Shown here one piece after another: positions 35,281-43,921 of a DNA stretch of 64,000 nucleotides. A program made the position numbers and the translations under genes. Position 1 is the stretch's first letter. Each line of letters begins with the position of its first letter. This DNA comes from Cupriavidus necator A5-1 (GTDB lineage Bacteria > Pseudomonadota > Gammaproteobacteria > Burkholderiales > Burkholderiaceae): NCBI RefSeq assembly GCF_000744095.1, contig NZ_JQLI01000001.1, forward strand, positions 2,294,001 through 2,358,000. Reading direction: 5' to 3'. The notes below the pieces were generated by a model that made no database searches, had not been told where the DNA came from, and worked only from the letters and a program-made list of their open reading frames with translations.

Positions 35281-36447
35281 TTACCAGGCGTCCTGCAGGA
35301 TGTCGATCACCTGCTGCGCGCGATCGATGCGGCGCGGATTGGCGCGGACCCACTGGTTCTCCAGCGCCTTGTGCGCCAGCCCCTCGAAGCTTGACGGCGG
35401 AATCTCCAGCTCACGCAGCCGCGTGGGCAAGCCGAGATCGCGGATCAGCGCGGCGATCAGCCCGGCCGCATCGGCGCCGTCGTGCCCCAGCGCGCGCGCC
35501 ATGGCCCGCTGCGCGGGCGCGGTCACCGCGAGGTTGTAGCGCATCACCGCCGGCAGCAGCAGGCACGAGGTGATGCCGTGCGGCACGCCGAGCGCGCCGC
35601 CCAGCACATGGCCGATGCCATGGCTGGCGCCGTAGCGCACGCGGTTAACGCCGCTCGCGCACAGCCACACGCCAAGCTGGCAGTCCAGCCGCGCGGCGTG
35701 GTCCGCCGGGTCGGCCTGGTGCCGGCGCAGGGCCGCGGCGAGCATGGCCAGCCCGTGCAGGCAGGTGGCGTTTGTCATCGGCTGCGCATCGATCGAACAG
35801 AGCGATTCCACGGCATGGTCGACCGCGCGGATACCGGTGGACAGCCATAGCTGCGCCGGCGTATGCACCGTCATGGCCGGATCCAGGATCACGCTGGCGG
35901 GGCCGATGCCTTCGGCGGTAACGTGGTGCTTGCTGCCGCTGGCCGTATCGGTACACCCGGCCAGGTCGCTGAACTCGGCCGCCGACAGCGTGGTCGGCAC
36001 GGCGATCTGCCGGCAGGGCGGCGGCGCGATGCGCGGCACGATCCGCTGCCCGGCGGCATCGACGCGCACGCGATGCGCATCCAGCGCTTCGGCCGTCCTC
36101 ACATCTTCTGCCAAACACACCAGTGCGACCTTGACCGAATCGATCGCGGTGCCGCCGCCGATGGTGACGACCAGGTCGGGGCGGGCCTCGCGCATGGCAC
36201 TGGCCAGCGCGATCACCGAGTCGCGTGGCACATGCTCGACGCAGGCATCGAAGCGCCCGACCACCTTGTCGCGCACGCCGGCGATGGAGCGGCCGACCGC
36301 GTCGGTGGTGCGGTTCAGGGTGCGGCTGCTCACCACGAAGATGCGCGCGGCGCGGCGCTGGTCGGCCTCCTCGGCCAGGACTTGCGCGGTGGGGCGGCCA
36401 AAGTGCACCCGTTCGAGGGGCAGGTAGCGATAGGTTCCGGCTGGCAT
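35281..36447 (-). CDS. Iron-containing alcohol dehydrogenase, maleylacetate-reductase-like
   Basis: NAD(P)-linked oxidoreductase of the Fe-ADH family, 388 residues. The nucleotide site is G-G-G-T-A-I-D-S-V-K near residue 98, and metal-type ligands lie in A-V-D-H-A-V-E-S and S-H-G-I-G-H-V-L-G-G-A plus G-V-P-H-G. The pattern around these sites is closer to maleylacetate reductases than to propanediol-type enzymes, but the chain is about 30 residues longer. ATG at 36447 is used. It is the last gene of the leftward catabolic operon, so its substrate is probably an intermediate or alcohol precursor of the acid activated by the adjacent synthetase. Confidence 0.85.
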   Translation of the reverse strand: MPAGTYRYLPLERVHFGRPTAQVLAEEADQRRAARIFVVSSRTLNRTTDAVGRSIAGVRDKVVGRFDACVEHVPRDSVIALASAMREARPDLVVTIGGGTAIDSVKVALVCLAEDVRTAEALDAHRVRVDAAGQRIVPRIAPPPCRQIAVPTTLSAAEFSDLAGCTDTASGSKHHVTAEGIGPASVILDPAMTVHTPAQLWLSTGIRAVDHAVESLCSIDAQPMTNATCLHGLAMLAAALRRHQADPADHAARLDCQLGVWLCASGVNRVRYGASHGIGHVLGGALGVPHGITSCLLLPAVMRYNLAVTAPAQRAMARALGHDGADAAGLIAALIRDLGLPTRLRELEIPPSSFEGLAHKALENQWVRANPRRIDRAQQVIDILQDAW

Positions 36448-36493
36448 CAGTATTCCGAAGCGATGAAGCGTCAGTGAGTGGAGGCGCCGGTGC

Positions 36494-38134
36494 TCAGGCC
36501 GGCTGGCGGGACGAATCGTTGGCGGCATGCGCGGCGTATTCCCGCTCGCGCAGCAGGCGCCGCATCAGCTTGCCGCTGGCGGTCTTCGGCAACGCTTCGA
36601 CGAATGCAATCGCGCGCGGGTACTTGTAGGGCGCGGTGACCTGCTTGACATGGTCCTGCAGCGCGCGCACCAGTTCATCGCCTGGCTGGAAGCCGGGCCG
36701 CAGCGTCACGAAGGCCTTGACGATCTCGCCGCGCTCCACGTCGGGGCTGCCTACCACGGCGCATTCCAGCACCGCGGGATGTTCGATCAGCGCGTTTTCC
36801 ACCTCCATCGGGCCGATGCGGTAGCCGGCCGAGCTGATGATGTCGTCGCTGCGGCCGTCGTAATACAGGTAGCCGTCGGCATCGGCGTGGGCCAGGTCGC
36901 CGGTCAGGAGGTACTCGGTACCCTCGTGCTGCACGCGGGTCGACGCGGTCAGGCCGGGATCGTTCCAGTAGCCGAGCATCACCTGCGGATTGGGCAGGCG
37001 CAGCGCCAGCTGGCCGCTGGTGCCGGGCGGCAGGGGATGCCCTTGCTCGTCCAGTATCGCGAGCGTCGAGCCCGGCAGCGGCAGTCCCATCGCGCCCGGC
37101 CGCACGGGCGCGCCGGGCGGGTTCACCACCGTCATCAGCGTCTCGGTCTGGCCGTAGCCCTCGCGCAGCTCGACGCCGGTGCCCTCGCGCCAGCGGCGCA
37201 TCACTTCCGGGTTGACCGCCTCGCCCGCGGAGACCGCCAGGCGCAGCCGGCCCAGGTCGTAGTCGGCAAAGCGCGCATTGACGAGGTGGCGGAACTCCGT
37301 CGCGGCGCCGCAGAACACGGTGACGCCATGGCGCGCGATTAGCGCCAGCCGCGTGGCGGGATCGAACGGGCCGTTGTAGAACAGCACGGCAGTGCCCGCC
37401 GACCATGGCCCGAACAGGATGCTGGTGCCGGCCTTGCTCCAGCCGGTATCGGCGGTACACCACATCAGGTCGTCTTCGCGCAGGCCCTGCCAGTCGCTGG
37501 CGGCCACGCGCCAGCTATAGAGCGCGCGCGCTGCATGCAGCACGCCCTTGGGATTGCCGGTGGAGCCGGAAGTGTAGTAGAGGATGGCCGGCTCGTCCGG
37601 CGCCATGTCGGCGCAGGCAAAATCGTCGTCGCAGGCGGCCAGCGCTTCGTCGAAGTCCAGCCAGCCGGGCGCGCAGCCCACGGCAATACTGGTGCCGATC
37701 CCGGCAATGCCATCGAACTTGCCGACGCTGTCGCGGTGCGCCACCACCGCCGTGGCGCCGGCGTGGCCGATGCGGTAGCCGACGTCCTTGGCGGTCAGCA
37801 TCTCGATGCAGGGGATCGGCACCGCGCCGAGCTTCAGGCATCCCACCATCGCCACCTGCCATTGCGGGATGCGCGGCAGCATCACGATTACGCGGTCGCC
37901 GCGGCGCACGCCCGCGCCGGCCAGCAGGTTGGCGAAGCGGTTGGACAGGGTGCGCATCTCGCCGAAGGTAAAGCGGCGTTCGGCGCCACTGTCGTCGCAC
38001 CACAGCAAGGCGAGCTTGTCGGGCTGGCGCTGCGCGTGGGCATCGACGACGTCGCGGCCAAAGTTGAACGTCGCCGGCAGGCACCAGCGGAAGCGGCGAT
38101 AGGTGTCGGCGTACGCCATCATCGGGTCGGGCAT
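36494..38134 (-). CDS. AMP-forming acyl-CoA synthetase
   Basis: Ligase that activates a carboxylic acid with ATP and CoA. At 546 residues it has the P-loop-like Y-T-S-G-S-T-G-N-P-K-G near residue 194, Y-G-Q-T-E near 325, the hinge Y-D-G-R-S-D-D near 428 and the catalytic lysine in P-K-T-A-S-G-K-L near 527. The sequence is of the medium-chain/benzoate-type ACSM branch. AGGAGA precedes the ATG. Within the operon it should supply the acyl-CoA for the CaiB-like protein and acyl-CoA dehydrogenase; the acid itself is unknown. Confidence 0.92.
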   Translation of the reverse strand: MPDPMMAYADTYRRFRWCLPATFNFGRDVVDAHAQRQPDKLALLWCDDSGAERRFTFGEMRTLSNRFANLLAGAGVRRGDRVIVMLPRIPQWQVAMVGCLKLGAVPIPCIEMLTAKDVGYRIGHAGATAVVAHRDSVGKFDGIAGIGTSIAVGCAPGWLDFDEALAACDDDFACADMAPDEPAILYYTSGSTGNPKGVLHAARALYSWRVAASDWQGLREDDLMWCTADTGWSKAGTSILFGPWSAGTAVLFYNGPFDPATRLALIARHGVTVFCGAATEFRHLVNARFADYDLGRLRLAVSAGEAVNPEVMRRWREGTGVELREGYGQTETLMTVVNPPGAPVRPGAMGLPLPGSTLAILDEQGHPLPPGTSGQLALRLPNPQVMLGYWNDPGLTASTRVQHEGTEYLLTGDLAHADADGYLYYDGRSDDIISSAGYRIGPMEVENALIEHPAVLECAVVGSPDVERGEIVKAFVTLRPGFQPGDELVRALQDHVKQVTAPYKYPRAIAFVEALPKTASGKLMRRLLREREYAAHAANDSSRQPA

Positions 38135-38189
38135 GTCTGTCTCCTGGGGCGCTGCGATGGCGCCACGGCAATTGTTTTCAGGTACGGCG

Positions 38190-39368
38190 CTAGATCACGG
38201 CGCGCGCGCGCAGGCGCGCAATCTCGCCGGCGGAATAGCCAAGCCCGGCGAGCACGGACTCGCTGTGCTCGCCCAGCAGCGGCGGCGGCAGCCGGAACGT
38301 GCCGGGCGAGGCCGAGAACTTGATCGGGAAGCCGAGCTGCGGGATGCGGCCCTCGACCGGGTGGTCCAGGTGCTGCAGCATGCCGCGGTGCCGCAGCTGC
38401 GGATCGTCGAAGGCCTCGGCCATCGTATTGACGGGGCTGGCCGGGATATTGGCCTGCGCCAGCCGCTCGACCCATGTGTCGCATGATTCTGCGCCGAACA
38501 CCGAGGTCAGGATGGCTTGCTGGAGCAGGGCGTCCTCACCCGTCGGCCACTGCATCGCCTTGAAGTCCGGCCGCCCGATCAGGTCGCAGAAGCGGTCCCA
38601 GAAATGCGCCTCGATGATGCCCAGCGACAAATGGCGGCCGTCGGCGCAGCGGTACACGTTGTAGCAGGGCGCCTGGCCGATGAAGGGCCGCTCGCCGCCG
38701 CGCGGCTCGACGCCGCCAAACAAATAGTCGGCGGCGTGGTAGCACAGCCAGCTCACCAGCCCGTCGGCCATCGAGATATCGACGAACTGGCCGCGGCCGC
38801 TGGTGCCTCGCGCCGCCAGCGCGGTCAGGATGCCGACCGCCGCCATCAGCGAGCCGCCGCCGACGTCGGCGATCGACAGCCCGGGCACGATCGGCCCCGT
38901 GCCCGGTGTGCCGAAGAGCTGCAAAGCACCGGTCAGCGCCATGTAGTTGAGGTCGTGGCCGGACGCCTGCGCGCGCGGGCCGTCCTGGCCGTAGCCGGAG
39001 ATCGCGCAATAGATCAGGCGCGGGTTGGCCGCCGCCAGCACGTCATAGTGCAGGCCGAGGCGCTCCATCACGCCGGGGCGGAAGCCTTCCACCACGACGT
39101 CGGCCTCGCTCGCCAGGCGCAGGAACACCTCCTTGCCCTCGGTCGATTTCAGGTCCAGCGTCAGGCTGCGCTTGTTGCGGTTGAGCAGCAGGAACGAGCC
39201 CGACTCCTGCTTGTGGATCGGCGCGAACTGCCGGTTGTAGTCGCCGTGGCCCGGCTGCTCGATCTTCAGCACGTCCGCGCCGTAGTCGGCGAGCAGTTGC
39301 GTGCAGAAGGCGCCGGGCAGCAGGCGGGTCAGGTCCAGGATCTTCAGTCCTTCAAGGGCGGTGGTCAT
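38190..39368 (-). CDS. CaiB/BaiF CoA-transferase family III (or alpha-methylacyl-CoA racemase)
   Basis: Interlocking-fold dimer protein of 392 residues. Either transfers CoA between carboxylates through an aspartyl-CoA intermediate, or acts as a 2-methylacyl-CoA epimerase. The N-terminus G-L-K-I-L-D-L-T-R-L-L-P-G-A-F-C is nearer to the racemase type, and the probable catalytic region is V-D-I-S-M-A-D-G near residue 195. With an acyl-CoA dehydrogenase and synthetase in the same operon, racemisation of a methyl-branched acyl-CoA is plausible. Confidence 0.9.
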   Translation of the reverse strand: MTTALEGLKILDLTRLLPGAFCTQLLADYGADVLKIEQPGHGDYNRQFAPIHKQESGSFLLLNRNKRSLTLDLKSTEGKEVFLRLASEADVVVEGFRPGVMERLGLHYDVLAAANPRLIYCAISGYGQDGPRAQASGHDLNYMALTGALQLFGTPGTGPIVPGLSIADVGGGSLMAAVGILTALAARGTSGRGQFVDISMADGLVSWLCYHAADYLFGGVEPRGGERPFIGQAPCYNVYRCADGRHLSLGIIEAHFWDRFCDLIGRPDFKAMQWPTGEDALLQQAILTSVFGAESCDTWVERLAQANIPASPVNTMAEAFDDPQLRHRGMLQHLDHPVEGRIPQLGFPIKFSASPGTFRLPPPLLGEHSESVLAGLGYSAGEIARLRARAVI

Positions 39369-39387
39369 GGGCGCTCAGAGGTTTGGT

Positions 39388-40161
39388 TCAGGTGGCGGTC
39401 CAGCCGCCGTCCACCAGCAGGCTGTGGCCGGTGACGTAGGCGGCGGCCGGCGAGGCCAGGAACACCGCGGCGCCGGGCACGTCGGCCAGCTTGCCGAAGC
39501 GACCCAGCGGGATCCGCGACAGCAACTTCGCGCCGATATGCGGATGCGCCACCACGCCGGCGGTCAGGTCGGTCTGCACGAAGCCATAGGCGATGGCGTT
39601 GACGCGGATGCCATGCTCGGCCCAGTCGTGCGCCAGCGCCTTGGTCAGTTGCTCGACACCGCCCTTGGAGGCGGCGTAGGGCACCTGCCGCTTCAGGCCG
39701 ATATGCCCGGCGATGGAACTGATGTTGACGATGGCACCCTGGCGGTGCGGCAGCATCGCTTCGCCCAGCAGGCGGCAGCACCGATAGACGCCGGTGAGGT
39801 TGATATCCAGGATCTGCCGCCATGCCTCGTCGGTGGTGTGCTCCATCGACGCATAGTGCGGATCGATGCCGGCGTTGTTGACGAGGATGTCGATCTGCCC
39901 GTAGCGGTCGAGCACGGTGTCGCGCAGGCGCCGGATATCGTCGTCGCTGGCGACATCGGCGCTCACCGTCATGGCTTCGCCGCCGCGGCCGAGGATGGCC
40001 TCGGCCACCGCATCCAGCGTGCCCGCGGTGCGTCCGCACACCACCACGCGGGCGCCGTGCGACGCCAGCGCCTCGGCAATCGCGCGGCCGATGCCGCGCC
40101 CGCCGCCGGTCACCACGGCGACCTGGCCGCGCAGGTCGAACAGGTTTGCGTAGCCGTTCAT
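39388..40161 (-). CDS. Short-chain dehydrogenase/reductase
   Basis: Classical SDR of 257 residues: cofactor motif T-G-G-G-R-G-I-G at 18-25, N-N-A-G near 91, catalytic Ser in I-S-S-I-A-G near 145 and Tyr-x3-Lys in P-Y-A-A-S-K near 157. An Arg following the second strand (V-C-G-R-T) hints at NADP preference. It probably oxidises a 3-hydroxyacyl-CoA or alcohol intermediate of the pathway. The start overlaps the acyl-CoA dehydrogenase stop by 4 bases. Confidence 0.92.
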   Translation of the reverse strand: MNGYANLFDLRGQVAVVTGGGRGIGRAIAEALASHGARVVVCGRTAGTLDAVAEAILGRGGEAMTVSADVASDDDIRRLRDTVLDRYGQIDILVNNAGIDPHYASMEHTTDEAWRQILDINLTGVYRCCRLLGEAMLPHRQGAIVNISSIAGHIGLKRQVPYAASKGGVEQLTKALAHDWAEHGIRVNAIAYGFVQTDLTAGVVAHPHIGAKLLSRIPLGRFGKLADVPGAAVFLASPAAAYVTGHSLLVDGGWTAT

Positions 40162-41333
40162 CGCGCCGTCTCCGTGCGCAGCGCGCGCCGTGCAATGGCC
40201 CAGCGATGGACCTCGGAGGGGCCGTCGTAGATGCGGAACGCGCGCGCCTCGCGGAAGATCTGCTCCACCACGGTATCGCGCGTCACGCCCAGGCCGCCCA
40301 GCACCTGAACGCAGCGGTCCGCGATGCGGAAGATCGCCTCCGAGCAGAACACCTTGGCCATGCTGGACTCATGCCTGCCGTGCTGGCCCTGGTCCAGCAG
40401 CCAGGCCGTGTGCCAGATCGAAAGCCGGCACATATGGATGTCGATTTCGTTGTCCGCCAGCATGAAGCCCACGCCTTCGTGCTCGCCGATCGGCTTGCCG
40501 AACGCGTGGCGCTCGCGCGCATGGGCGGTGGCGATATCGTGCGCGCGGCGCGCGGCCCCCAGCCAGCGCATGCAATGGGTGAGCCGCGCGGGCGCGAGCC
40601 GCACCTGCGCATAGCGCAGTCCCTGGCCGACTTCACCGAGCACCTGGTCCGGGCCGACGCAGCAGCCTTCGAAGAACACCTCGGCATGGCCGCCCGCGAA
40701 GCTCTGGTCGATGCTGTCGATGATGCGCCCGATGCGGATGCCTGGTGCCTGCATGTCGGTCAGGAACATGGTCGGCCCGCCGCCTTCGCCCGGTACGGTC
40801 GCCATCACGATGGCGAAGCCGGCACCATCCGCGCCGGTGATCAGCCATTTGTGGCCGCGGATCACGTAGCCTTCGCCGTCGCGCTCGGCCGTGGTCTGCA
40901 GCAGTGCGGGATCGGAGCCGGCGCCGGGATGGGGTTCTGTCATGCAGAAGCAGGAGCGGATCTCCGCGGCGGCAAGCGGGCGCAGCCAGCGCGCCTTCTG
41001 TGCCGGCGTGGCCACTACCTCCAACAGGTGCATGTTGCCTTCGTCAGGCGCCGCGCAGTGCAGCGCCAGCGGGCCGAGCAAGGAATAGCCGGCTTCCTCG
41101 AACACTACCGCGCGCCCGAGATGGGACAGCCACAGGCCGTCCCATTCCTCGGCCACGTGCGGCGCCAGCAACCCGGCGCGCCGTGCGCGGTGATTGAGTT
41201 CCACGCGCAGCGCCTCGGTGGGGCCGTGCGCGCCGCGGCCGGTATCGGCCTCGAGCGGGATGATCTGGTCGCGGATAAACGCCGCGGTGCGCTCGCGCAG
41301 CGCTTGCAGCGAATCGGGTAGGGTGAAGTCCAT
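40158..41333 (-). CDS. Acyl-CoA dehydrogenase (ACAD10/11-like branch)
   Basis: FAD enzyme introducing a double bond next to the thioester. The 391-residue protein carries M-T-E-P-H-P-G-A-G-S-D near residue 131 and the C-terminal R-I-Y-D-G-P-S-E-V-H-R near 372, where the position of the catalytic Glu of medium-chain enzymes is Asp, as is usual in the ACAD10/11-like branch. The adjoining gene encodes the phosphotransferase domain that in eukaryotic ACAD10/11 is fused to the dehydrogenase, suggesting a 4-hydroxyacyl-CoA-related role. ATG is preceded by GGAGA. Confidence 0.92.
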   Translation of the reverse strand: MDFTLPDSLQALRERTAAFIRDQIIPLEADTGRGAHGPTEALRVELNHRARRAGLLAPHVAEEWDGLWLSHLGRAVVFEEAGYSLLGPLALHCAAPDEGNMHLLEVVATPAQKARWLRPLAAAEIRSCFCMTEPHPGAGSDPALLQTTAERDGEGYVIRGHKWLITGADGAGFAIVMATVPGEGGGPTMFLTDMQAPGIRIGRIIDSIDQSFAGGHAEVFFEGCCVGPDQVLGEVGQGLRYAQVRLAPARLTHCMRWLGAARRAHDIATAHARERHAFGKPIGEHEGVGFMLADNEIDIHMCRLSIWHTAWLLDQGQHGRHESSMAKVFCSEAIFRIADRCVQVLGGLGVTRDTVVEQIFREARAFRIYDGPSEVHRWAIARRALRTETAR

Positions 41334-41369
41334 CTGGCTTGTCTCCGTGGTTGCGGATCAGTTGTCCGT

Positions 41370-42479
41370 CTAGCTGGCGCGTCCGTGCGCGATGTCATGC
41401 GTGAAGTCCAGGATAGACCGGCCGATGCGGCCAAAGCCGGCGAACCTGGGCTCGGTCGTGGCGCCGGCGAGGTAGCGCGCATGCAGCTGCAGAAACACCA
41501 CGCCGAGCTTGAACATCGCCAGCACGCGATGGAACGGCAGGTCCGACAGGTCGCAGCCGGTACGCTGGCGGTAGGCTTCGGCGATCTGCGCGCGGGACGG
41601 GAACCCGGGCGACGTGGTCGGCATCTGCCGCAGCTCGCGCACGGCCTCGGGGTCGCCCGGCTCGGTCCAGTAGCTGAGCAGCGTGGCCAGGTCGAACAGC
41701 GGGTGGCCGCGCGTGGCCATGTCCCAGTCCAGCACGGCGCGCGGGCGCAGGGTCTCGGGATCGAGCACGATGTTGTCAAGCTTGAAGTCGCAGTGCAGCA
41801 GCGTGGGCTTGCCGTCGGGCGGGCAATGCGCGCGCAGCCACTGCGCCAGTTCGCGCACGGCGGGGTGCGGGGCCTCGCCATTGAGGGCTTCGGCGCGGCG
41901 CGTCCAGCCTTCGATCGCGCGGGCCAGGAAACCGTCGGGTTTGCCGAGGTCGTCCAGGCCGACCTCGGCAGCGTCCGTCTTGTGCAGCTGCACCAGCAGG
42001 TCGACCAGCGTACTGGCGATGCGCGGGCCGGCGACGCTGCTGTCCAGCCACGCTGGCAAGTCGGCGCCGATGGTCAGGCCGGGGCGGTATTCCATCACCA
42101 GGAAGTGCGCGCCGAGCACGTCCGGATCGACGCAGTACATCAGGCTGCGCGGCGCCTGCGAAAAGCGCTGCCACAGCCGGCTGCTGAGCACGCGGTGCTC
42201 GCGCGCCATGTCGTTGGCGCCGGGCGGCAGCGGGCCGGGGGGCGGGCGGCGCAGCACGCACTGGCGCCCGTCCAGGCGGATCAGGTAGTTCAGGTTGGCC
42301 AGGCCGCCGGCAAACTGCCTTGGCATCTCCGTCAGGTCCAGTTCATGGCCGAGCCCGGCGAGGTAGCGGCGCAGCCGCGCCCAGTCGAGCGGTACGGTCT
42401 GGGCGCGCGGGCGGAACCCGGGCATGGCCGGGTCTGCATGGGCGGCGGCGCGCGGCGTGGCTGGCAGGATCGTTGCCAC
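41370..42479 (-). CDS. Phosphotransferase (APH/ACAD10-N-like kinase)
   Basis: Aminoglycoside-phosphotransferase-fold kinase of 369 residues with the catalytic H-C-D-F-K-L-D-N near residue 218 and the metal site L-D-W-D-M-A-T near 244. Proteins of this branch next to acyl-CoA dehydrogenases are thought to phosphorylate hydroxyacyl-CoA or hydroxy acids in the ACAD10/11 pathway for 4-hydroxy acids; that is knowledge of the family, applied by context here. GTG start at 42479, 4 bases after the binding-protein stop, with AAGGGG upstream. Confidence 0.9.
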   Translation of the reverse strand: MATILPATPRAAAHADPAMPGFRPRAQTVPLDWARLRRYLAGLGHELDLTEMPRQFAGGLANLNYLIRLDGRQCVLRRPPPGPLPPGANDMAREHRVLSSRLWQRFSQAPRSLMYCVDPDVLGAHFLVMEYRPGLTIGADLPAWLDSSVAGPRIASTLVDLLVQLHKTDAAEVGLDDLGKPDGFLARAIEGWTRRAEALNGEAPHPAVRELAQWLRAHCPPDGKPTLLHCDFKLDNIVLDPETLRPRAVLDWDMATRGHPLFDLATLLSYWTEPGDPEAVRELRQMPTTSPGFPSRAQIAEAYRQRTGCDLSDLPFHRVLAMFKLGVVFLQLHARYLAGATTEPRFAGFGRIGRSILDFTHDIAHGRAS

Positions 42480-42483
42480 GGCC

Positions 42484-43719
42484 TTACCCCTTGCGCACGC
42501 TGGCGCAGGTCGATTTGGCCAGCGGCAGGAAGGCCTGGTCGCCCGGGATCACCTGTCGGACGTGGTAGTAGTCCCACGGGTACTTGGACTCGGCGGGCTT
42601 CTTTACCTGCAACAGGTACATGTCGTGCACCATGCGCCCGTCCTCGCGCAGCTTGCCGTTGCGGGCGAACATGTCCGAGACCGGCAGCTCGCGCATCTTC
42701 TTCACCGCGGTCATCGCGTCGTCGCTGCCCGCCGCCTGCACCGCCTTCAGGTAGTGCAGCACGGCGGAGTAGACCCCGGCCTGCGCCATCGTCGGCATGC
42801 GCTTCTGCACCGCATGGAAGCGTTTGGACCAGGCCCGCGTCTGCTCGTCCAGGTCCCAGTAGAAGCCTTCGGTCAGGTACATGTCCTGCGCCTTGTCCAG
42901 GCCCAGGCTGTGCACGTCGGTAATGAACATCAGGGTCGCCGCCATGGTCTGCTTGCGGGTGATGCCGAAGTCCGCCGCCTGCTTGATGGTGTTGGTGGTG
43001 TCGTTGCCGGCATTGGCCAGCGCGATCACCTTGGCCTTGGAGGCCTGCGCCGCCAGCAGGTAGGACGAGAAGTCCGAGCCCGGGAACGGATGCGTCGAGC
43101 GCCCGACAATCTTGCCGCCGCCGGCGATGACCACGTCGGCGGCGTCTTTCTCCAGCGCGCGCCCGCCCGCGTAGTCGGCGGTGATGAAGTACCAGCTGTC
43201 GCCGCCGCGCTTGAGCACGGCGCTCGCGGTCCCGGTAGCCAGGGCGTAGGTGTCGTAGGTCCAGTGCAAGGCCGTGGGGGTGCAGTCCTCGTTGGTGATG
43301 CGCGTCGAGGCGCCGCTGGACACGATCACCAGGCGCTGCTTTTCCTTCGCCAGCTTGACCGCGGCCAGCGACGCCGACGAGGCGGGCAGGTCGACGATCA
43401 TGTCGACCTTGTCCTCGTCGAACCACGCGCGCGCCTTGGTCGAGGCGATGTCGGGCTTGTTCTGGTGGTCGGCCGAAACCAGCCGGATCGCGAAGGCAGG
43501 CTTGCCGGAGGCCTTGAAGTCATCGATTGCCATCTTCGCGGCCAGCACCGAGCCCGACCCGGACAGGTCGGAGTAGATGCCGGACAGGTCGGTCAGCACG
43601 CCGATGCGGACTTCGCTGTCGGAGATGGCCGGCGAATTCGCGGGCTTCTGCGCCAGCGCAGGCGGCAGGGCGAGCGCCAGCGCCCACGCCACGGCCGTGG
43701 TGAGTGGTTTGCGTTGCAT
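42484..43719 (-). CDS. ABC transporter substrate-binding protein (LivK-like), orphan
   Basis: Type I periplasmic binding protein of 411 residues with a signal peptide ending near residue 23 (P-P-A-L-A-Q) and the E-V-R-I-G-V-L-T-D-L-S-G opening. It leads the catabolic operon but no Liv permease or ATPase genes are nearby; it must borrow a membrane complex encoded elsewhere or act as a sensor. GGAGAGGAG precedes ATG. The TTGACA/TATTCT promoter and operator lie just upstream. Confidence 0.92.
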   Translation of the reverse strand: MQRKPLTTAVAWALALALPPALAQKPANSPAISDSEVRIGVLTDLSGIYSDLSGSGSVLAAKMAIDDFKASGKPAFAIRLVSADHQNKPDIASTKARAWFDEDKVDMIVDLPASSASLAAVKLAKEKQRLVIVSSGASTRITNEDCTPTALHWTYDTYALATGTASAVLKRGGDSWYFITADYAGGRALEKDAADVVIAGGGKIVGRSTHPFPGSDFSSYLLAAQASKAKVIALANAGNDTTNTIKQAADFGITRKQTMAATLMFITDVHSLGLDKAQDMYLTEGFYWDLDEQTRAWSKRFHAVQKRMPTMAQAGVYSAVLHYLKAVQAAGSDDAMTAVKKMRELPVSDMFARNGKLREDGRMVHDMYLLQVKKPAESKYPWDYYHVRQVIPGDQAFLPLAKSTCASVRKG

Positions 43720-43781
43720 TGTGTCTCCTCTCCTTGCCGGCAGCCCCGGCGGGCGGTGTGAACCGAACGTGTGTCGGTTTG

Positions 43782-43819
43782 TCTGACAATCAGAATAGCA
43801 GCCACTTTTGGCTTGTCAA
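43782..43819 (-). promoter_or_regulatory. Promoter and FadR-type operator of the catabolic operon
   Basis: Minus-strand TTGACA (43819-43814), 16 bases, then TATTCT (43797-43792). The palindrome TCTGA-CAA-TCAGA at 43782-43794 overlaps the -10 element, placing a bound regulator where it would block RNA polymerase. Confidence 0.7.
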
Positions 43820-43833
43820 GCGCCGCTGAGGGT

Positions 43834-43873
43834 TTGACAGCGCGGGTGTGATTGAATAGTCTGATGGTCAGAC
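43834..43873 (+). promoter_or_regulatory. Promoter and second FadR-type operator before the regulator gene
   Basis: TTGACA at 43834-43839, 17 bases, then the weak TAGTCT at 43857-43862. The perfect palindrome GTCTGA-TGG-TCAGAC at 43859-43873 overlaps the -10 and shares the TCTGA-N3-TCAGA pattern with the site before the operon, suggesting autoregulation. Confidence 0.68.
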
Positions 43874-43921
43874 AATGGGACGTAGACCGGTGCCTGCGCC
43901 GGCACAAGCGAGGGAATAGCG

